From Janthinobacterium sp. 61 (GTDB lineage Bacteria > Pseudomonadota > Gammaproteobacteria > Burkholderiales > Burkholderiaceae_D): a stretch of DNA of 64,000 nt. The stretch is taken from NCBI RefSeq assembly GCF_002846335.1, contig NZ_PJMQ01000001.1, positions 1,612,001 to 1,676,000 of the forward strand, read 5' to 3'. Below, one piece after another: positions 45,900 to 54,891 of this stretch. The notes below the pieces were generated by a model. That model searched no databases and had not been told where the DNA came from. It saw nothing but the letters and a program-made list of their open reading frames with translations. Positions within the stretch are counted from its first letter, which is position 1; every line of letters begins with the position of its first letter. A program made the position numbers and the translations under genes.

Positions 45900-46006
45900 G
45901 TCGGGTTAGCGCGCAAGCGCGTAAGCCGACACCACCACCACACTCAACCAACATCACCGCCATCCCAGGCGTCGGATTACGCGCGCCTGCGGCGCGCTAA
46001 TCCGAC
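45900..46006. repeat. pair of REP-like hairpins
   Basis: Two palindromes of the same family: 45900-45930 (GTCGG-TTA ... TAA-CCGAC around GCGCG) and 45971-46006 (GTCGGATTA ... TAATCCGAC around GCGCGCC). They sit in the 314-base gap between the NRDE gene and the LacI gene. The rest of that gap is the palindrome described next and unremarkable sequence. Confidence 0.7.
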
Positions 46007-46062
46007 CGACGCACGCTTCTCCTTGTCTTCATCGAAAAGCCACTCGGCATGCGTCCGCACAA

Positions 46063-46094
46063 AAAAGAAAGCGCTTGCGCAAGCGCTTTCTTTT
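46063..46094. promoter_or_regulatory. 32-bp perfect palindrome with two LacI-type cores
   Basis: The palindrome is centred between 46078 and 46079 with the core GCGCTTGCGCAAGCGC (46071-46086) and A-rich/T-rich arms. It contains two copies of AAGCGCTT (46069-46076 and 46081-46088), 12 bases apart, each with the central CpG of LacI/GalR operators. It lies 81 bases before the LacI gene. The T-rich right arm means it could also act as a terminator. Confidence 0.5.
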
Positions 46095-46174
46095 GTTTAC
46101 GATAGATTCAAACGCGGCGACACAGCCGCACCCAATCGCAGTACACAATAATAAAAAAACCATCAGGAGACACC

Positions 46175-47176
46175 ATGGCCACCATGGAAGATGTAGCGCG
46201 GGCGGCGGACGTATCGCTGTCGACCGTCTCTCACGTAGTCAACGGCACCCGCAAGGTCAGCCCGAAAACCGTCGCCGCCGTCAACGCGGCCATGCAGCAG
46301 ATCGGCTATGTGCCGAACATGCTGGCGCGCGCCCTGGCCGGCTCCTCGTCGGGCACCATCGGCGTGGCCATTTCCGCCTTCACCAATCATTACTTCAGCG
46401 AAACCGTGCGCGCCATCGAGGCGGCCTGCACGCGCCACGGCTTGATGATGCTGTTTTCCGACACGCATGACGATCCCGAACAGGAACTCAAAGTGGTGCA
46501 GAACTTGCACCAGCGCCGGGTCGACGGCATCGTACTGGCGCCCTCGGGCGATCCGCACAACCGCGCACTCGACTATTTGACCAGCAACAAGATCGCTTCC
46601 GTGCTGGTCGACCGCATGTCGCCACAACCGTTCGACCAGGTGGGCGTGGAAAACACCGAGGCGACGGCCCAGCTGGTCAGCCACCTGATCCTGGCCCACG
46701 GCCACCGCCGCATCGGTTTCATTGCCGGCGCGCCCGGCCTGTCCACGACGGACGAGCGTATCGCAGGCTACCGCCTGGCCTTGCAGCGCGCCAATATCGA
46801 CTTTGACGCAGAGCTGCTGCGCTCGGGCGACTCGAACCTGGAGCGCAGCGGCACGGCCACTCTGGAACTGCTGGCACTGTCAAAGCGGCCCACGGCCATC
46901 GTGGCCGGCAATAACCTGATGACCATCGGCACCATGCACGCCTTGCGTGACGCCCACATTGCGGTACCGCAAGACGTCGCGCTGGCCGGCTTCGATGATT
47001 TCGACTGGGCCGATTATTTCAGCCCCCGCCTGACCGTGATGGCGCAGCCGCTCGAAGAGCTGGGCGCCATGGCCGTCGACCTGTTGATCGACCGCATCGC
47101 CAACCCGGGCCGCGCCCAGTATGTGCAGCGCTTGTCGCCGGCCCTGCGCGTGCGCAATTCCTGCGGCTGCCCCTGA
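46175..47176 (+). CDS. LacI-family transcriptional regulator
   Basis: A 333-residue regulator: helix-turn-helix MEDVARAADVSLSTVSHVVN and hinge helix PNMLARALAGSSSG, then a periplasmic-binding-protein-like sugar domain (GTIGVAISAFTNHYFSETVR; RRIGFIAGAPG; VALAGFDDFDWADYF). It precedes the kinase, aldolase and importer genes by 19 bases and is the likely local regulator, with its effector being the imported sugar or its phosphate. CAGGAG lies eight bases before the ATG. Confidence 0.93.
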   Translation: MATMEDVARAADVSLSTVSHVVNGTRKVSPKTVAAVNAAMQQIGYVPNMLARALAGSSSGTIGVAISAFTNHYFSETVRAIEAACTRHGLMMLFSDTHDDPEQELKVVQNLHQRRVDGIVLAPSGDPHNRALDYLTSNKIASVLVDRMSPQPFDQVGVENTEATAQLVSHLILAHGHRRIGFIAGAPGLSTTDERIAGYRLALQRANIDFDAELLRSGDSNLERSGTATLELLALSKRPTAIVAGNNLMTIGTMHALRDAHIAVPQDVALAGFDDFDWADYFSPRLTVMAQPLEELGAMAVDLLIDRIANPGRAQYVQRLSPALRVRNSCGCP

Positions 47177-47195
47177 CCTTTTACAGTAATCCAAT

Positions 47196-48692
47196 ATGCA
47201 TCCAGCGATTTCCCTCGGTATCGACCTCGGTACCTCCGAACTGAAAACCGTGCTGATGGACAGCACAGGCAGCGTGCGCGGCCAGGCTTCCGTCCGCCTG
47301 GACGTGAGCCGCCCGCAGCCGGGCTGGTCCGAACAAGCGCCGCAGGATTGGTGGGCCGCCTGTGTCAACGCGCTGGGCCAGCTGCGCGCCGGCTGGCCGC
47401 AGGAATACGCGCGCATCGTTTGCATCGGCCTGTCGGGCCAGATGCATGGCGCCGTGCTGCTCGACCTTGACGATGCCGTGATCCGTCCCGCCATCCTGTG
47501 GAACGATGCGCGCGCCGAGGCCGAAGCGGCCGCCCTGGCGCGCGACTTTCCCGCCTACGCGGACGTGACGGGCAGCCTGCCCATGGCGGGCCTGACGGCG
47601 CCAAAACTGCTGTGGCTGCAAACGCACGAGCCTGACGCTTTCGCCGCCATCGCCTGCCTGCTGTCGCCAAAAGACTATTTGCGTCTGCGTTTGACGGGGA
47701 TCAAACTGACGGACATGTCCGACGCGGCCGGCACCCTGTGGCTGGACGAGGCCAAGCGCGCCTGGTACGCCCCCATGCTGGCCGCCTGCGGCCTGGCGCC
47801 GGAACAGATGCCGGCCCTGGCTGAAGGCGATGCCGCGACCGGCACCGTGCTGGCCGCCATCGCCGACCAGCTGGGCTTGCCCATGGACGTGGTGGTGGCG
47901 GGTGGCGGCGGCGACAATCCTGTCTCGGCCGTCGGCATCGGCGCCGTCAACGGCGGCGACAGTTTTATTTCGCTGGGCACCAGCGCCGCCATCGTTTCCG
48001 TCACCGAAGCGCCTTTGGGCAACCCGGCCGGCGGCGTGCACAGCTTTTGCCACGCCCTGCCCGGTCGCTGGTACGCCATGGGGGCGATTTTGTCCGGCGC
48101 CAGCTGCTTGCGCTGGGCGACTGGCGTGCTGGGCCAGCCCGACGAGGCAGCCTTGCTGGCGCTGGTGGAAGCGGGCTTGCCGCTCGACACAGCTGTCGCG
48201 CCATCCGCACCGCTGTTCCTGCCCTACCTGTCGGGCGAGCGCACGCCGCATAATGACCCGCAGGTGCGCGGCGCCTTTTTGCAGCTGGGCCACGACAGCA
48301 CGCCGGCCCAGCTCGGTTATGCCGTGCTCGAAGGCGTGGCCTTTGCCTTGCGCGATGCCATGGCGGCAGTGACATCGACGGGCGCCGTCGTTCCCCACTG
48401 CATGCTGGTGGGCGGCGGCGCGCGCAGCCAGTACTGGGCGCAATTGCTGGCCAATGTGCTGGGACGCGAAATGCGCACCCTGCACAACAGCGAACTGTCG
48501 GCCAGCCTGGGCGCGGCCAAGCTGGGCTTTGCCGCCATCGGCGACACCAGCCTGCTGGCGCAGGGCTTGCCCATCAAAAACACTTTCCTGCCCGATGCCG
48601 CGCACAGCGCAGCCTTGAGCATCCGCTACGGTCGCTACCGTAGCCTGTTTCCCGCCGTGCAAGCCTTGCACCAACTCAGTGATAAGGAATAG
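47196..48692 (+). CDS. xylB: xylulokinase (FGGY family)
   Basis: A 498-residue sugar kinase: phosphate 1 motif [28 protein letters not shown] (a xylulokinase mark), [30 protein letters not shown] and the adenosine motif [19 protein letters not shown]. It phosphorylates D-xylulose or a similar ketose to the 5-phosphate. It is the first metabolic gene of the operon; no xylose isomerase or pentitol dehydrogenase accompanies it. Confidence 0.9.
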   Translation: MHPAISLGIDLGTSELKTVLMDSTGSVRGQASVRLDVSRPQPGWSEQAPQDWWAACVNALGQLRAGWPQEYARIVCIGLSGQMHGAVLLDLDDAVIRPAILWNDARAEAEAAALARDFPAYADVTGSLPMAGLTAPKLLWLQTHEPDAFAAIACLLSPKDYLRLRLTGIKLTDMSDAAGTLWLDEAKRAWYAPMLAACGLAPEQMPALAEGDAATGTVLAAIADQLGLPMDVVVAGGGGDNPVSAVGIGAVNGGDSFISLGTSAAIVSVTEAPLGNPAGGVHSFCHALPGRWYAMGAILSGASCLRWATGVLGQPDEAALLALVEAGLPLDTAVAPSAPLFLPYLSGERTPHNDPQVRGAFLQLGHDSTPAQLGYAVLEGVAFALRDAMAAVTSTGAVVPHCMLVGGGARSQYWAQLLANVLGREMRTLHNSELSASLGAAKLGFAAIGDTSLLAQGLPIKNTFLPDAAHSAALSIRYGRYRSLFPAVQALHQLSDKE

Positions 48693-48694
48693 TA

Positions 48695-49645
48695 ATGAAT
48701 CAGCTGCAACAATTGAAGCAAACCAGTACCGTCGTCGCCGACACGGGTGACTTTTTGCAATTGGCCCGTTTCGCGCCACAAGACGCGACCACCAACCCGT
48801 CGCTGATCCTGAAAGCTGTGCTGCAGCCCGATTACGCGCCCTTGCTGGAAAGCACGGTTGCCGCGCATAAATCCGCCTCGCTGGACGATATCGTCGACCA
48901 GGTGCTGGTGCGCTTCGGCCTGGAAATTTTGAAAGTGGTGCCGGGCCGCGTGTCGACGGAAGTCGATGCCCGCTTGAGCTTTGACCGCGCAGCCACCGTG
49001 GCCCGGGCGCGCCGCCTGATCGCCCTGTACGAACAAGCGGGCGTCCAGCGCGAGCGCGTGCTGATCAAGATCGCCGCCACCTGGGAAGGCATCCAGGCGG
49101 CCCGTGAACTGGAAAAAGATGGCATCTTTTGCAACCTGACCCTGCTGTTTGCATTTTGCCAGGCCGTCGCCTGCGCCGACGCGAAAGTGCGCCTGATTTC
49201 GCCGTTCGTGGGCCGCATCTACGACTGGCACAAGAAATCCCTGGGCGCGGCATGGGACGAAGCGGCGCGCAGCCTGTCCAACGATCCAGGTGTACAGTCG
49301 GTCACGCGCATCTTCAATTACTACAAACAACATGGCATCGCCACGCAAGTGATGGGCGCCAGCTTCCGCAACGTGGGACAGATCACGGCCCTGTCCGGCT
49401 GCGACTTGCTGACCATCAGCCCAGACCTGCTGGCCAAGCTGGAAGCGTCCAACGCACCATTCGAGCGCGCGCTGGGCGGCGACTTGGGCGCGGCGCAGCC
49501 GGCCATCACGTATGACGAAGCGGCTTTCCGCTACGCCTTGAACGACGATGCGATGGCGACCGAAAAGCTGGCCGAAGGCATCCGCGGCTTTGCCGTCGAT
49601 GCGGGCAAGCTGGACGCCATGATCGAAAAGTTACGCAATCAATAA
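48695..49645 (+). CDS. tal: transaldolase
   Basis: A 316-residue TalB-type enzyme. The Schiff-base lysine is in [16 protein letters not shown]; other marks are [12 protein letters not shown] at the N-terminus, [16 protein letters not shown] and [12 protein letters not shown]. It moves a dihydroxyacetone unit between sugar phosphates in the pentose-phosphate pathway. AAGGA lies seven bases before the ATG, two bases after the xylB stop. Carrying transaldolase in the sugar operon points to a substrate entering as a pentulose 5-phosphate. Confidence 0.94.
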   Translation: MNQLQQLKQTSTVVADTGDFLQLARFAPQDATTNPSLILKAVLQPDYAPLLESTVAAHKSASLDDIVDQVLVRFGLEILKVVPGRVSTEVDARLSFDRAATVARARRLIALYEQAGVQRERVLIKIAATWEGIQAARELEKDGIFCNLTLLFAFCQAVACADAKVRLISPFVGRIYDWHKKSLGAAWDEAARSLSNDPGVQSVTRIFNYYKQHGIATQVMGASFRNVGQITALSGCDLLTISPDLLAKLEASNAPFERALGGDLGAAQPAITYDEAAFRYALNDDAMATEKLAEGIRGFAVDAGKLDAMIEKLRNQ

Positions 49646-49711
49646 CGCATGCAATCAGTTTTCACCCGTAGCACCAGTCGCTTTTCACAATAAAAACTCT
49701 TGGAGATCTTC

Positions 49712-50647
49712 ATGAAAAAAGTCATTACCGCCACCCTGCTGCTGTCCGCCGCCTGCGGCGCCTTCGCTGCCGATAAACCGCTGAAATCCATCGGCGTGAG
49801 CGTGGGCGACCTGGCCAACCCGTTTTTTGTCGCCATCGGGCGTGGCGCGGAAGAAAGCGCGAAAAAGCTGGGCGGCCCTGGCGTGAAAGTCACCACTGTT
49901 TCCAGCAAGTATGACCTGAACACCCAGGTGGACCAGATTGAAAACTTTATTGCCAACAAAACCGACATCATCATCCTGAATGCCGTCGATTCCAAGGGCA
50001 TCGCCCCGGCCATCAAGAAAGCACGCAATGCGGGTGTGGTCGTGATCGCCGTCGACGTGGGCGCCGTGGGCGCTTCGGCCACCGTGATGTCCGACAACAC
50101 CATGGCGGGCGACGTGTCGTGCGCCTACCTGGCCAAGCAGATCGGCGGCAAGGGCAATGTCGTGATCCTCAACGGCCCGCCGGTCACGTCCGTGATCGAC
50201 CGCGTCAACGGCTGCAAGAAAACCCTGGCCGCGTTCAAGGATATCAAGATCCTGTCCGACAACCAGAACGCGGGCGGCAGCCGCGACGGCGGCATGACCG
50301 TGATGTCGAATTTGCTGACGGCCTATCCGAAGATCGACGGCGTATTCGCCATCAATGACCCGACGGGCATCGGCGCCGAACTGGCGATCAAGCAATCGAA
50401 GCGCACGGACGTGAAACTGATCACGGCCGTCGATGGCGCGCCCGATGGCCAGAACGCCCTGAAGAACAAGGCCGGCCTGTTTGCCGCCACCTCGGCGCAA
50501 AACCCCTACCGCATGGCCACGGACGCCGTGCAGATGGGCTACGACATCATGAATGGCCGCACGCCGAAGCAAACCATGGTGCTGTTGCCGACCCCGGCCA
50601 TCACCAAGGAAAACGTCGCCACCTACGCGGGCTGGGTAAAGAACTGA
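49712..50647 (+). CDS. sugar ABC transporter periplasmic binding protein (ribose type)
   Basis: A 311-residue class B binding protein: signal peptide (MKKVITATLLLSAACGAFA), then SIGVSVGDLANPFFVAIGRG, a mid-part DIIILNAVDSKGIAPAIKKA, and hinge VFAINDPTGIGAELA. The fold binds pentoses or related sugars in the periplasm and delivers them to the permease. GGAG precedes the ATG by about six bases. It is followed by a stable intercistronic hairpin. Confidence 0.9.
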   Translation: MKKVITATLLLSAACGAFAADKPLKSIGVSVGDLANPFFVAIGRGAEESAKKLGGPGVKVTTVSSKYDLNTQVDQIENFIANKTDIIILNAVDSKGIAPAIKKARNAGVVVIAVDVGAVGASATVMSDNTMAGDVSCAYLAKQIGGKGNVVILNGPPVTSVIDRVNGCKKTLAAFKDIKILSDNQNAGGSRDGGMTVMSNLLTAYPKIDGVFAINDPTGIGAELAIKQSKRTDVKLITAVDGAPDGQNALKNKAGLFAATSAQNPYRMATDAVQMGYDIMNGRTPKQTMVLLPTPAITKENVATYAGWVKN

Positions 50648-50668
50648 TCTGCCTGACCTGAACCACGA

Positions 50669-50698
50669 GGCGCCGCCAGCTTGCGGGCAGGCGGCGCC
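50669..50698 (+). other. intercistronic hairpin after the binding-protein gene
   Basis: A 9-bp perfect GC stem GGCGCCGCC / GGCGGCGCC with a 12-base loop and no T run, midway between the binding-protein and ATPase genes. It is placed like the mRNA-stabilising hairpins after malE and hisJ. Confidence 0.55.
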
Positions 50699-50724
50699 AG
50701 TTTCACAAGCAAGGAAGGACAGTC

Positions 50725-52224
50725 ATGAGCGACGATATTATTTTTGAAATGCGCGGCATCGAGAAGCGCTTTGGCGCCACGCGCGCGCTGCGCGGCGTGC
50801 ACCTGACGGTGCGCAGCGGCGAAATCCATGCCGTGATGGGCGAAAACGGCGCCGGCAAGAGCACCCTGATGAAGATTTTGTCCGGCGTGTACACCCCCGA
50901 TGCGGGCGAAATCATTCTCGACGGCAAGCCGATCAAGATCCGTAATCCGGGCGAGGCGCGCGCGCTGGGCATTAACCTGATTTACCAGGAATTGAGCGTG
51001 GCCAAGAACATGACGGTGGCGCAGAACGTCTTCATGGGCAGCGAACCGCAAGGACCGTTCTGGACCGTCAAGGGCGGCGAAATGCGCGCGCGCACCAACG
51101 CCATCCTGGCCGACCTCGGTTCCCGCTTCGACGCGGACACCATGGTGTCGACCCTGTCGATCGCCGAGCAGCAGCAGGTGGAAATCGCCCGCGCCCTCGT
51201 GCATGAAAGCCGCATCCTGATCATGGACGAGCCCACTGCCGCCCTGTCCGACCGGGAAACCGAACAATTGTTCCGCATCATCGAAGAACAGCGCGACAAG
51301 GGCCTGGCCGTGCTCTACATCAGCCACCGCATGGCCGAGGTGGAGCGCCTGGCGCGCCGCATCACGGTGCTGCGCGACGGCGCCTATGTGGGCGAGCTGG
51401 GCAAGGATGAACTGGATCAAAAGAAAGTCGTGCAAATGATGGTGGGGCGCCCCGCCGACGACTTTTATTCGCACCAGCGCCGCACCACGCGTGGCGCCGA
51501 GCGCCTGCGCGTGGAAAGCGTGGGCGGTGGCAAGGTCAAGCCCGCCTCGTTTGCCCTGCATGCGGGCGAAGTGACGGGCCTGGCCGGCCTGGTCGGCGCG
51601 GGCCGCACGGAACTGGCGCGTTTGATCTTTGGCGCTGACAAGAAGCAATCGGGGCAAGTGTGGCTCGACGGCCAGGAAGTACATATCCACCGGCCGCTGA
51701 CGGCGATACGCCACGGCATCGGCTACCTGCCGGAAGACCGCAAGAGCCTGGGCTTGTTCATGCAATTGTCGGCCATGGAAAACATGTCGATGAATATTCT
51801 TGCTAAGCATTCCACGGCGGGCGTGGTGAACCGTGGCGCCCTGACCCAGCTCACGCGCGAGGCGATCGCCAACCTCAACGTCAAGGTCTCGGGACCGGAC
51901 GGCATCGTGGGGGGATTATCCGGCGGCAACCAGCAGAAAGTCTTGCTGGCACGGTGGCTGGCCATCGCGCCGAAAGTGCTCATCCTCGACGAGCCGACGC
52001 GGGGCGTGGACGTGGGCGCGAAGAGCGAAATTTACAAGATCATCCACCAGTTGGCGGATGCGGGTACGGCCGTACTGTGCATTTCCAGCGAACTGGCCGA
52101 GCTGGTCGGCATTTGCGACCGCGTGATGGTGATGTGCGAAGGACGTTTGACGGGCGAAGTGACGGGCGACGACATCACGCAGGAAAACATCCTCGCCTAT
52201 GCCACGCAGCTGGAAGCGGCGTAA
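50725..52224 (+). CDS. sugar ABC transporter ATPase (RbsA/XylG type, two ATPase halves)
   Basis: A 499-residue tandem ATPase. The first half has Walker A GENGAGKSTLMKILSG, signature LSIAEQQQVEIARAL and Walker B ILIMDEPTAALS. The second half has a degenerate Walker A (GLVGAGRTELARLIFG), an intact signature LSGGNQQKVLLARWL and VLILDEPTRGVDVG. This asymmetry is normal for the carbohydrate-uptake type 2 family. It powers the importer encoded with it. Confidence 0.94.
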   Translation: MSDDIIFEMRGIEKRFGATRALRGVHLTVRSGEIHAVMGENGAGKSTLMKILSGVYTPDAGEIILDGKPIKIRNPGEARALGINLIYQELSVAKNMTVAQNVFMGSEPQGPFWTVKGGEMRARTNAILADLGSRFDADTMVSTLSIAEQQQVEIARALVHESRILIMDEPTAALSDRETEQLFRIIEEQRDKGLAVLYISHRMAEVERLARRITVLRDGAYVGELGKDELDQKKVVQMMVGRPADDFYSHQRRTTRGAERLRVESVGGGKVKPASFALHAGEVTGLAGLVGAGRTELARLIFGADKKQSGQVWLDGQEVHIHRPLTAIRHGIGYLPEDRKSLGLFMQLSAMENMSMNILAKHSTAGVVNRGALTQLTREAIANLNVKVSGPDGIVGGLSGGNQQKVLLARWLAIAPKVLILDEPTRGVDVGAKSEIYKIIHQLADAGTAVLCISSELAELVGICDRVMVMCEGRLTGEVTGDDITQENILAYATQLEAA

Positions 52225-52260
52225 GAGTACGCAATAGAATAATCATTCAGGAGATTGACC

Positions 52261-53271
52261 ATGACAACGACTACCACCAGCGGCGCCCCGCGCGCCGGCG
52301 AACCCTTCAATGCCTCGAACCTGATGCGCCGCCTGGGCATGCTGCCCGTGCTGGTCGTGCTGTACCTGGCCATGTACGGCCTGACCGTATATTTCTCGGC
52401 CGACGGCACGTCGACCTTTATGACCAGCAATAACACCATGAACATCTTCCGCCAGGTGTCGATCAATATCGTGCTGGCGTCTGGCATGACTTTCGTCATT
52501 CTCACCAGCGGCATTGATTTATCGGTCGGCTCCGTGCTGGCCGTCTCGGCTGTGGCAGGCATGCTGATGTCGCTGTCGGCGCAGTTTGCCGGCTTCTCGA
52601 TTCCCACCTTCCTCATCGTCGGCCTGCTGCTGGGCGCGCTGAATGGCGTGCTGGTGGCCCTCGTCGGCCTGAACCCCTTCGTCGTGACTTTGGGCACCAT
52701 GACGGCCCTGCGCGGCGCCGCCTATCTGCTGGCCGACGGCACCAGCGTGCTGAACACGGAAATCCCAAGCTTCGAATGGATGGGCAACGGCAGCTTCCTG
52801 GCCGTGCCCTGGCTGATCTGGCTGGCCGCGGCCGTCGTGCTGCTGACCTGGTTTATCCTGCGCAAGACGACGCTGGGCCTGCATATCTACGCCGTCGGCG
52901 GCAATATCCAGGCGGCCCGTTTGACGGGCATCAAGGTAGGCCTCGTGCTGATGTTTGTCTACACGATCAGCGGCCTGTTCGCTGGCCTGGGCGGCGCCAT
53001 GTCGGCCAGCCGTCTGTATGCGGCCAACGGCAACTGGGGCACCGGCTATGAGCTGGACGCCATCGCGGCCGTCGTGCTGGGCGGCACCAGCCTGATGGGC
53101 GGCGTGGGTTCCGTCTGGGGCACCGTCATCGGCGCCCTGATCATCGGCGTGATGAACAATGGCTTGACGATTCTGGGACTGTCGTCGTTCTGGCAGTATG
53201 TGGCGAAAGGTGTCGTGATCGTGCTGGCGGTGATTCTGGATAAATGGCGCCAGTCGCACGCGCAGAATTAA
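52261..53271 (+). CDS. sugar ABC transporter permease (RbsC type)
   Basis: A 336-residue inner-membrane permease with eight to ten helices; the family marks are FVILTSGIDLSVGSVLAVSA, LVGLNPFVVTLGTMTALRG and the C-terminal GGTSLMGGVGSVWGTVIGAL. AGGAG lies eight bases before the ATG at 52261. It is the last gene of the sugar operon; a GGGGTCAG element follows. Confidence 0.92.
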   Translation: MTTTTTSGAPRAGEPFNASNLMRRLGMLPVLVVLYLAMYGLTVYFSADGTSTFMTSNNTMNIFRQVSINIVLASGMTFVILTSGIDLSVGSVLAVSAVAGMLMSLSAQFAGFSIPTFLIVGLLLGALNGVLVALVGLNPFVVTLGTMTALRGAAYLLADGTSVLNTEIPSFEWMGNGSFLAVPWLIWLAAAVVLLTWFILRKTTLGLHIYAVGGNIQAARLTGIKVGLVLMFVYTISGLFAGLGGAMSASRLYAANGNWGTGYELDAIAAVVLGGTSLMGGVGSVWGTVIGALIIGVMNNGLTILGLSSFWQYVAKGVVIVLAVILDKWRQSHAQN

Positions 53272-53276
53272 AGTCC

Positions 53277-53341
53277 GGGGTCAGACCCGATGGGGAATGT
53301 GTCCCGATGGGACGCATTCCGATCGCGAAGCGACTGACCCC
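53277..53341. repeat. GGGGTCAG-bounded palindromic element
   Basis: A 65-base element with ends GGGGTCAG and CTGACCCC and an internal hairpin GGAATG-t-GTCCC-gat-GGGAC-g-CATTCC (53294-53320). It fills the gap between the convergent permease and GNAT genes. It resembles small nested-palindrome repeats mobilised by REP-type transposases; it may also end transcription. Confidence 0.55.
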
Positions 53342-53350
53342 AGCATTACT

Positions 53351-53779
53351 TCACTTAAACTCCAGTCGCATCTCCACATGCGCAATCCCCGCCTCTTCAA
53401 ATACCTCCCCCTGCTGCACGAAACCGTGGCGCGCATAGAATGGCGCGGCCACGGTTTGCGCATTCAGCACCACCGCTGCATCGCCCCGTTCGCGGGCCTT
53501 TTGCATCAGCAAGCTCAAAATGGCGCCGCCCACGCCCGTACCACGGCCCGGCTGGCGCACGGCCATGCGGCCGATGTGGCCGTCTGGCAATAGCCTGCCC
53601 GTGCCGATGGCGTTGCCGGAGCCGTCATAGGCAACGGCGTGCAGGCAGACGGCGTCCATGTCGTCGAGTTCGATCTCGGCCGGCACTTTCTGTTCATCAA
53701 CGAAAACTTCAAAACGAATGGCGGTGGCGTCAAGGCCCAGGGTGGCCCAGTCGCCGAGGCGGATGGTGTGCTTGGTCAT
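53351..53779 (-). CDS. GNAT-family N-acetyltransferase (YjcF/ElaA-like)
   Basis: A 142-residue acetyltransferase: IRFEVFVDEQKVPAEIELDD at the start, acetyl-CoA loop GRMAVRQPGRGTGVGGAILS (the Q/RxxGxG signature reads RGTGVG), and FYARHGFVQQGEVFEEAGI at the end. The N-terminal VFVDEQ.VP..IE.D pattern is typical of the YjcF/ElaA subgroup. Substrate unknown. It probably has its own promoter in the 60 bases before the oxidoreductase gene end. Confidence 0.88.
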   Translation of the reverse strand: MTKHTIRLGDWATLGLDATAIRFEVFVDEQKVPAEIELDDMDAVCLHAVAYDGSGNAIGTGRLLPDGHIGRMAVRQPGRGTGVGGAILSLLMQKARERGDAAVVLNAQTVAAPFYARHGFVQQGEVFEEAGIAHVEMRLEFK

Positions 53780-53839
53780 GGTAGGTGCTAATGTAAGACG
53801 GGACGCAATTGTCGCACGGCCCGCCTTGAGGGAAGAAGG

Positions 53840-54835
53840 TCAGTCCAGCTTCACCAGCTGCTTGCCGAAGTTACGCCCTTTCAACAGGCCGATGAAGGCG
53901 TCGGGCGCGCTGGCCAGGCCATCGGCCACGGATTCGCGGAATTTCAGTTTGCCCGTCGCCACCAAGGCACCCAGTTCAGTCAAGCCCTGCGGCCAGAATT
54001 CCGCTTGCTCCGAAACGATAAAGCCGCGCATCGTCAGGCGGTTGGTGAGGATGAAGCGCGCATTGTCAATTGGCGTCGGCTCGCCGTTGTAGCCAGCGAT
54101 CCAGCCACATAGGGCTACGCGGCCAAAGGCGTTGGTGCGCGCCAGGGCCGCGTCAAACATGGCGCCGCCCACGTTTTCAAAGATGGCGTCGATGCCGTCC
54201 GGTGTAGCCGCCGCCAGGTCGACTGCCAGCTTGCCCGCCTTGTAGTCGACACAGGCGTCGAAACCCAGTTCCTTGACGACATATGCGCATTTCTCCGCCC
54301 CGCCAGCGATGCCCACGACCCTGCAGCCTTTCAATTTGGCCAGCTGGCCCACGACGCTGCCCACGGCGCCACTGGCCGCCGACACGACGACGGTTTCGCC
54401 CGCTTTCGGCGCCATGATCTGGTTCAAGCCATACCACGCCGTCATGCCGGGCATGCCGACGGAACCCAGGTAGGCCGAGGCGGGAATATGCGTCGTGTCG
54501 ACCTTGCGCAGCATCGTGCCGTCCGATACAGCCACTTCCGTCCAGCCCAGGGTACCGACAACCGTGTCGCCCACGGCGAACTTCGGATGCTTCGATTCGA
54601 GCACCACGCCCACCGTGCCGCCTATCATGGTTTCATCGAGCGCCTGCGGCGCCGCATAGCTTTTATTCGCACTCATGCGTCCGCGCATGTACGGGTCGAG
54701 CGACAGATACTGGTTGCGCACCAGCAGCTGGCCCTCCGTGATGGCGGGAATCTCTGCCGTTTCCAGGCGGAAGTTATCCGGCTGGACTTCAGCCGTGGGG
54801 CGCGAGGCGAGGACGATGCGTTGGTAGGTGGTCAT
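53840..54835 (-). CDS. NADP-dependent medium-chain oxidoreductase (CurA/leukotriene-B4-dehydrogenase group)
   Basis: A 331-residue zinc-free MDR enzyme: LLVRNQYLSLDPYMRGRM, LGSVGMPGMTAWYGLNQI, nucleotide-binding AASGAVGSVVGQLAKLKGC and the C-terminal LLKGRNFGKQLVKLD. These signs place it with NADPH-dependent alkenal/one and curcumin reductases. Likely role: reducing reactive enals or enones in the cytoplasm. The start MTTYQRIVLASRP is typical, with AGGAG seven bases before the ATG. Confidence 0.92.
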   Translation of the reverse strand: MTTYQRIVLASRPTAEVQPDNFRLETAEIPAITEGQLLVRNQYLSLDPYMRGRMSANKSYAAPQALDETMIGGTVGVVLESKHPKFAVGDTVVGTLGWTEVAVSDGTMLRKVDTTHIPASAYLGSVGMPGMTAWYGLNQIMAPKAGETVVVSAASGAVGSVVGQLAKLKGCRVVGIAGGAEKCAYVVKELGFDACVDYKAGKLAVDLAAATPDGIDAIFENVGGAMFDAALARTNAFGRVALCGWIAGYNGEPTPIDNARFILTNRLTMRGFIVSEQAEFWPQGLTELGALVATGKLKFRESVADGLASAPDAFIGLLKGRNFGKQLVKLD

Positions 54836-54891
54836 GATGCTCCTTGACGATTGGTAGAGTCAGCGGAAGGCCGAAGTCTGTTGCGTAACGA

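Noticed and set aside
47181..48779. A 532-codon open frame on the minus strand opposite xylB
   Set aside because: It is the antisense shadow of a clear FGGY kinase; its translation is rich in Gly, Gln, Arg and His with no domain, as expected from complementing GC-rich codons.
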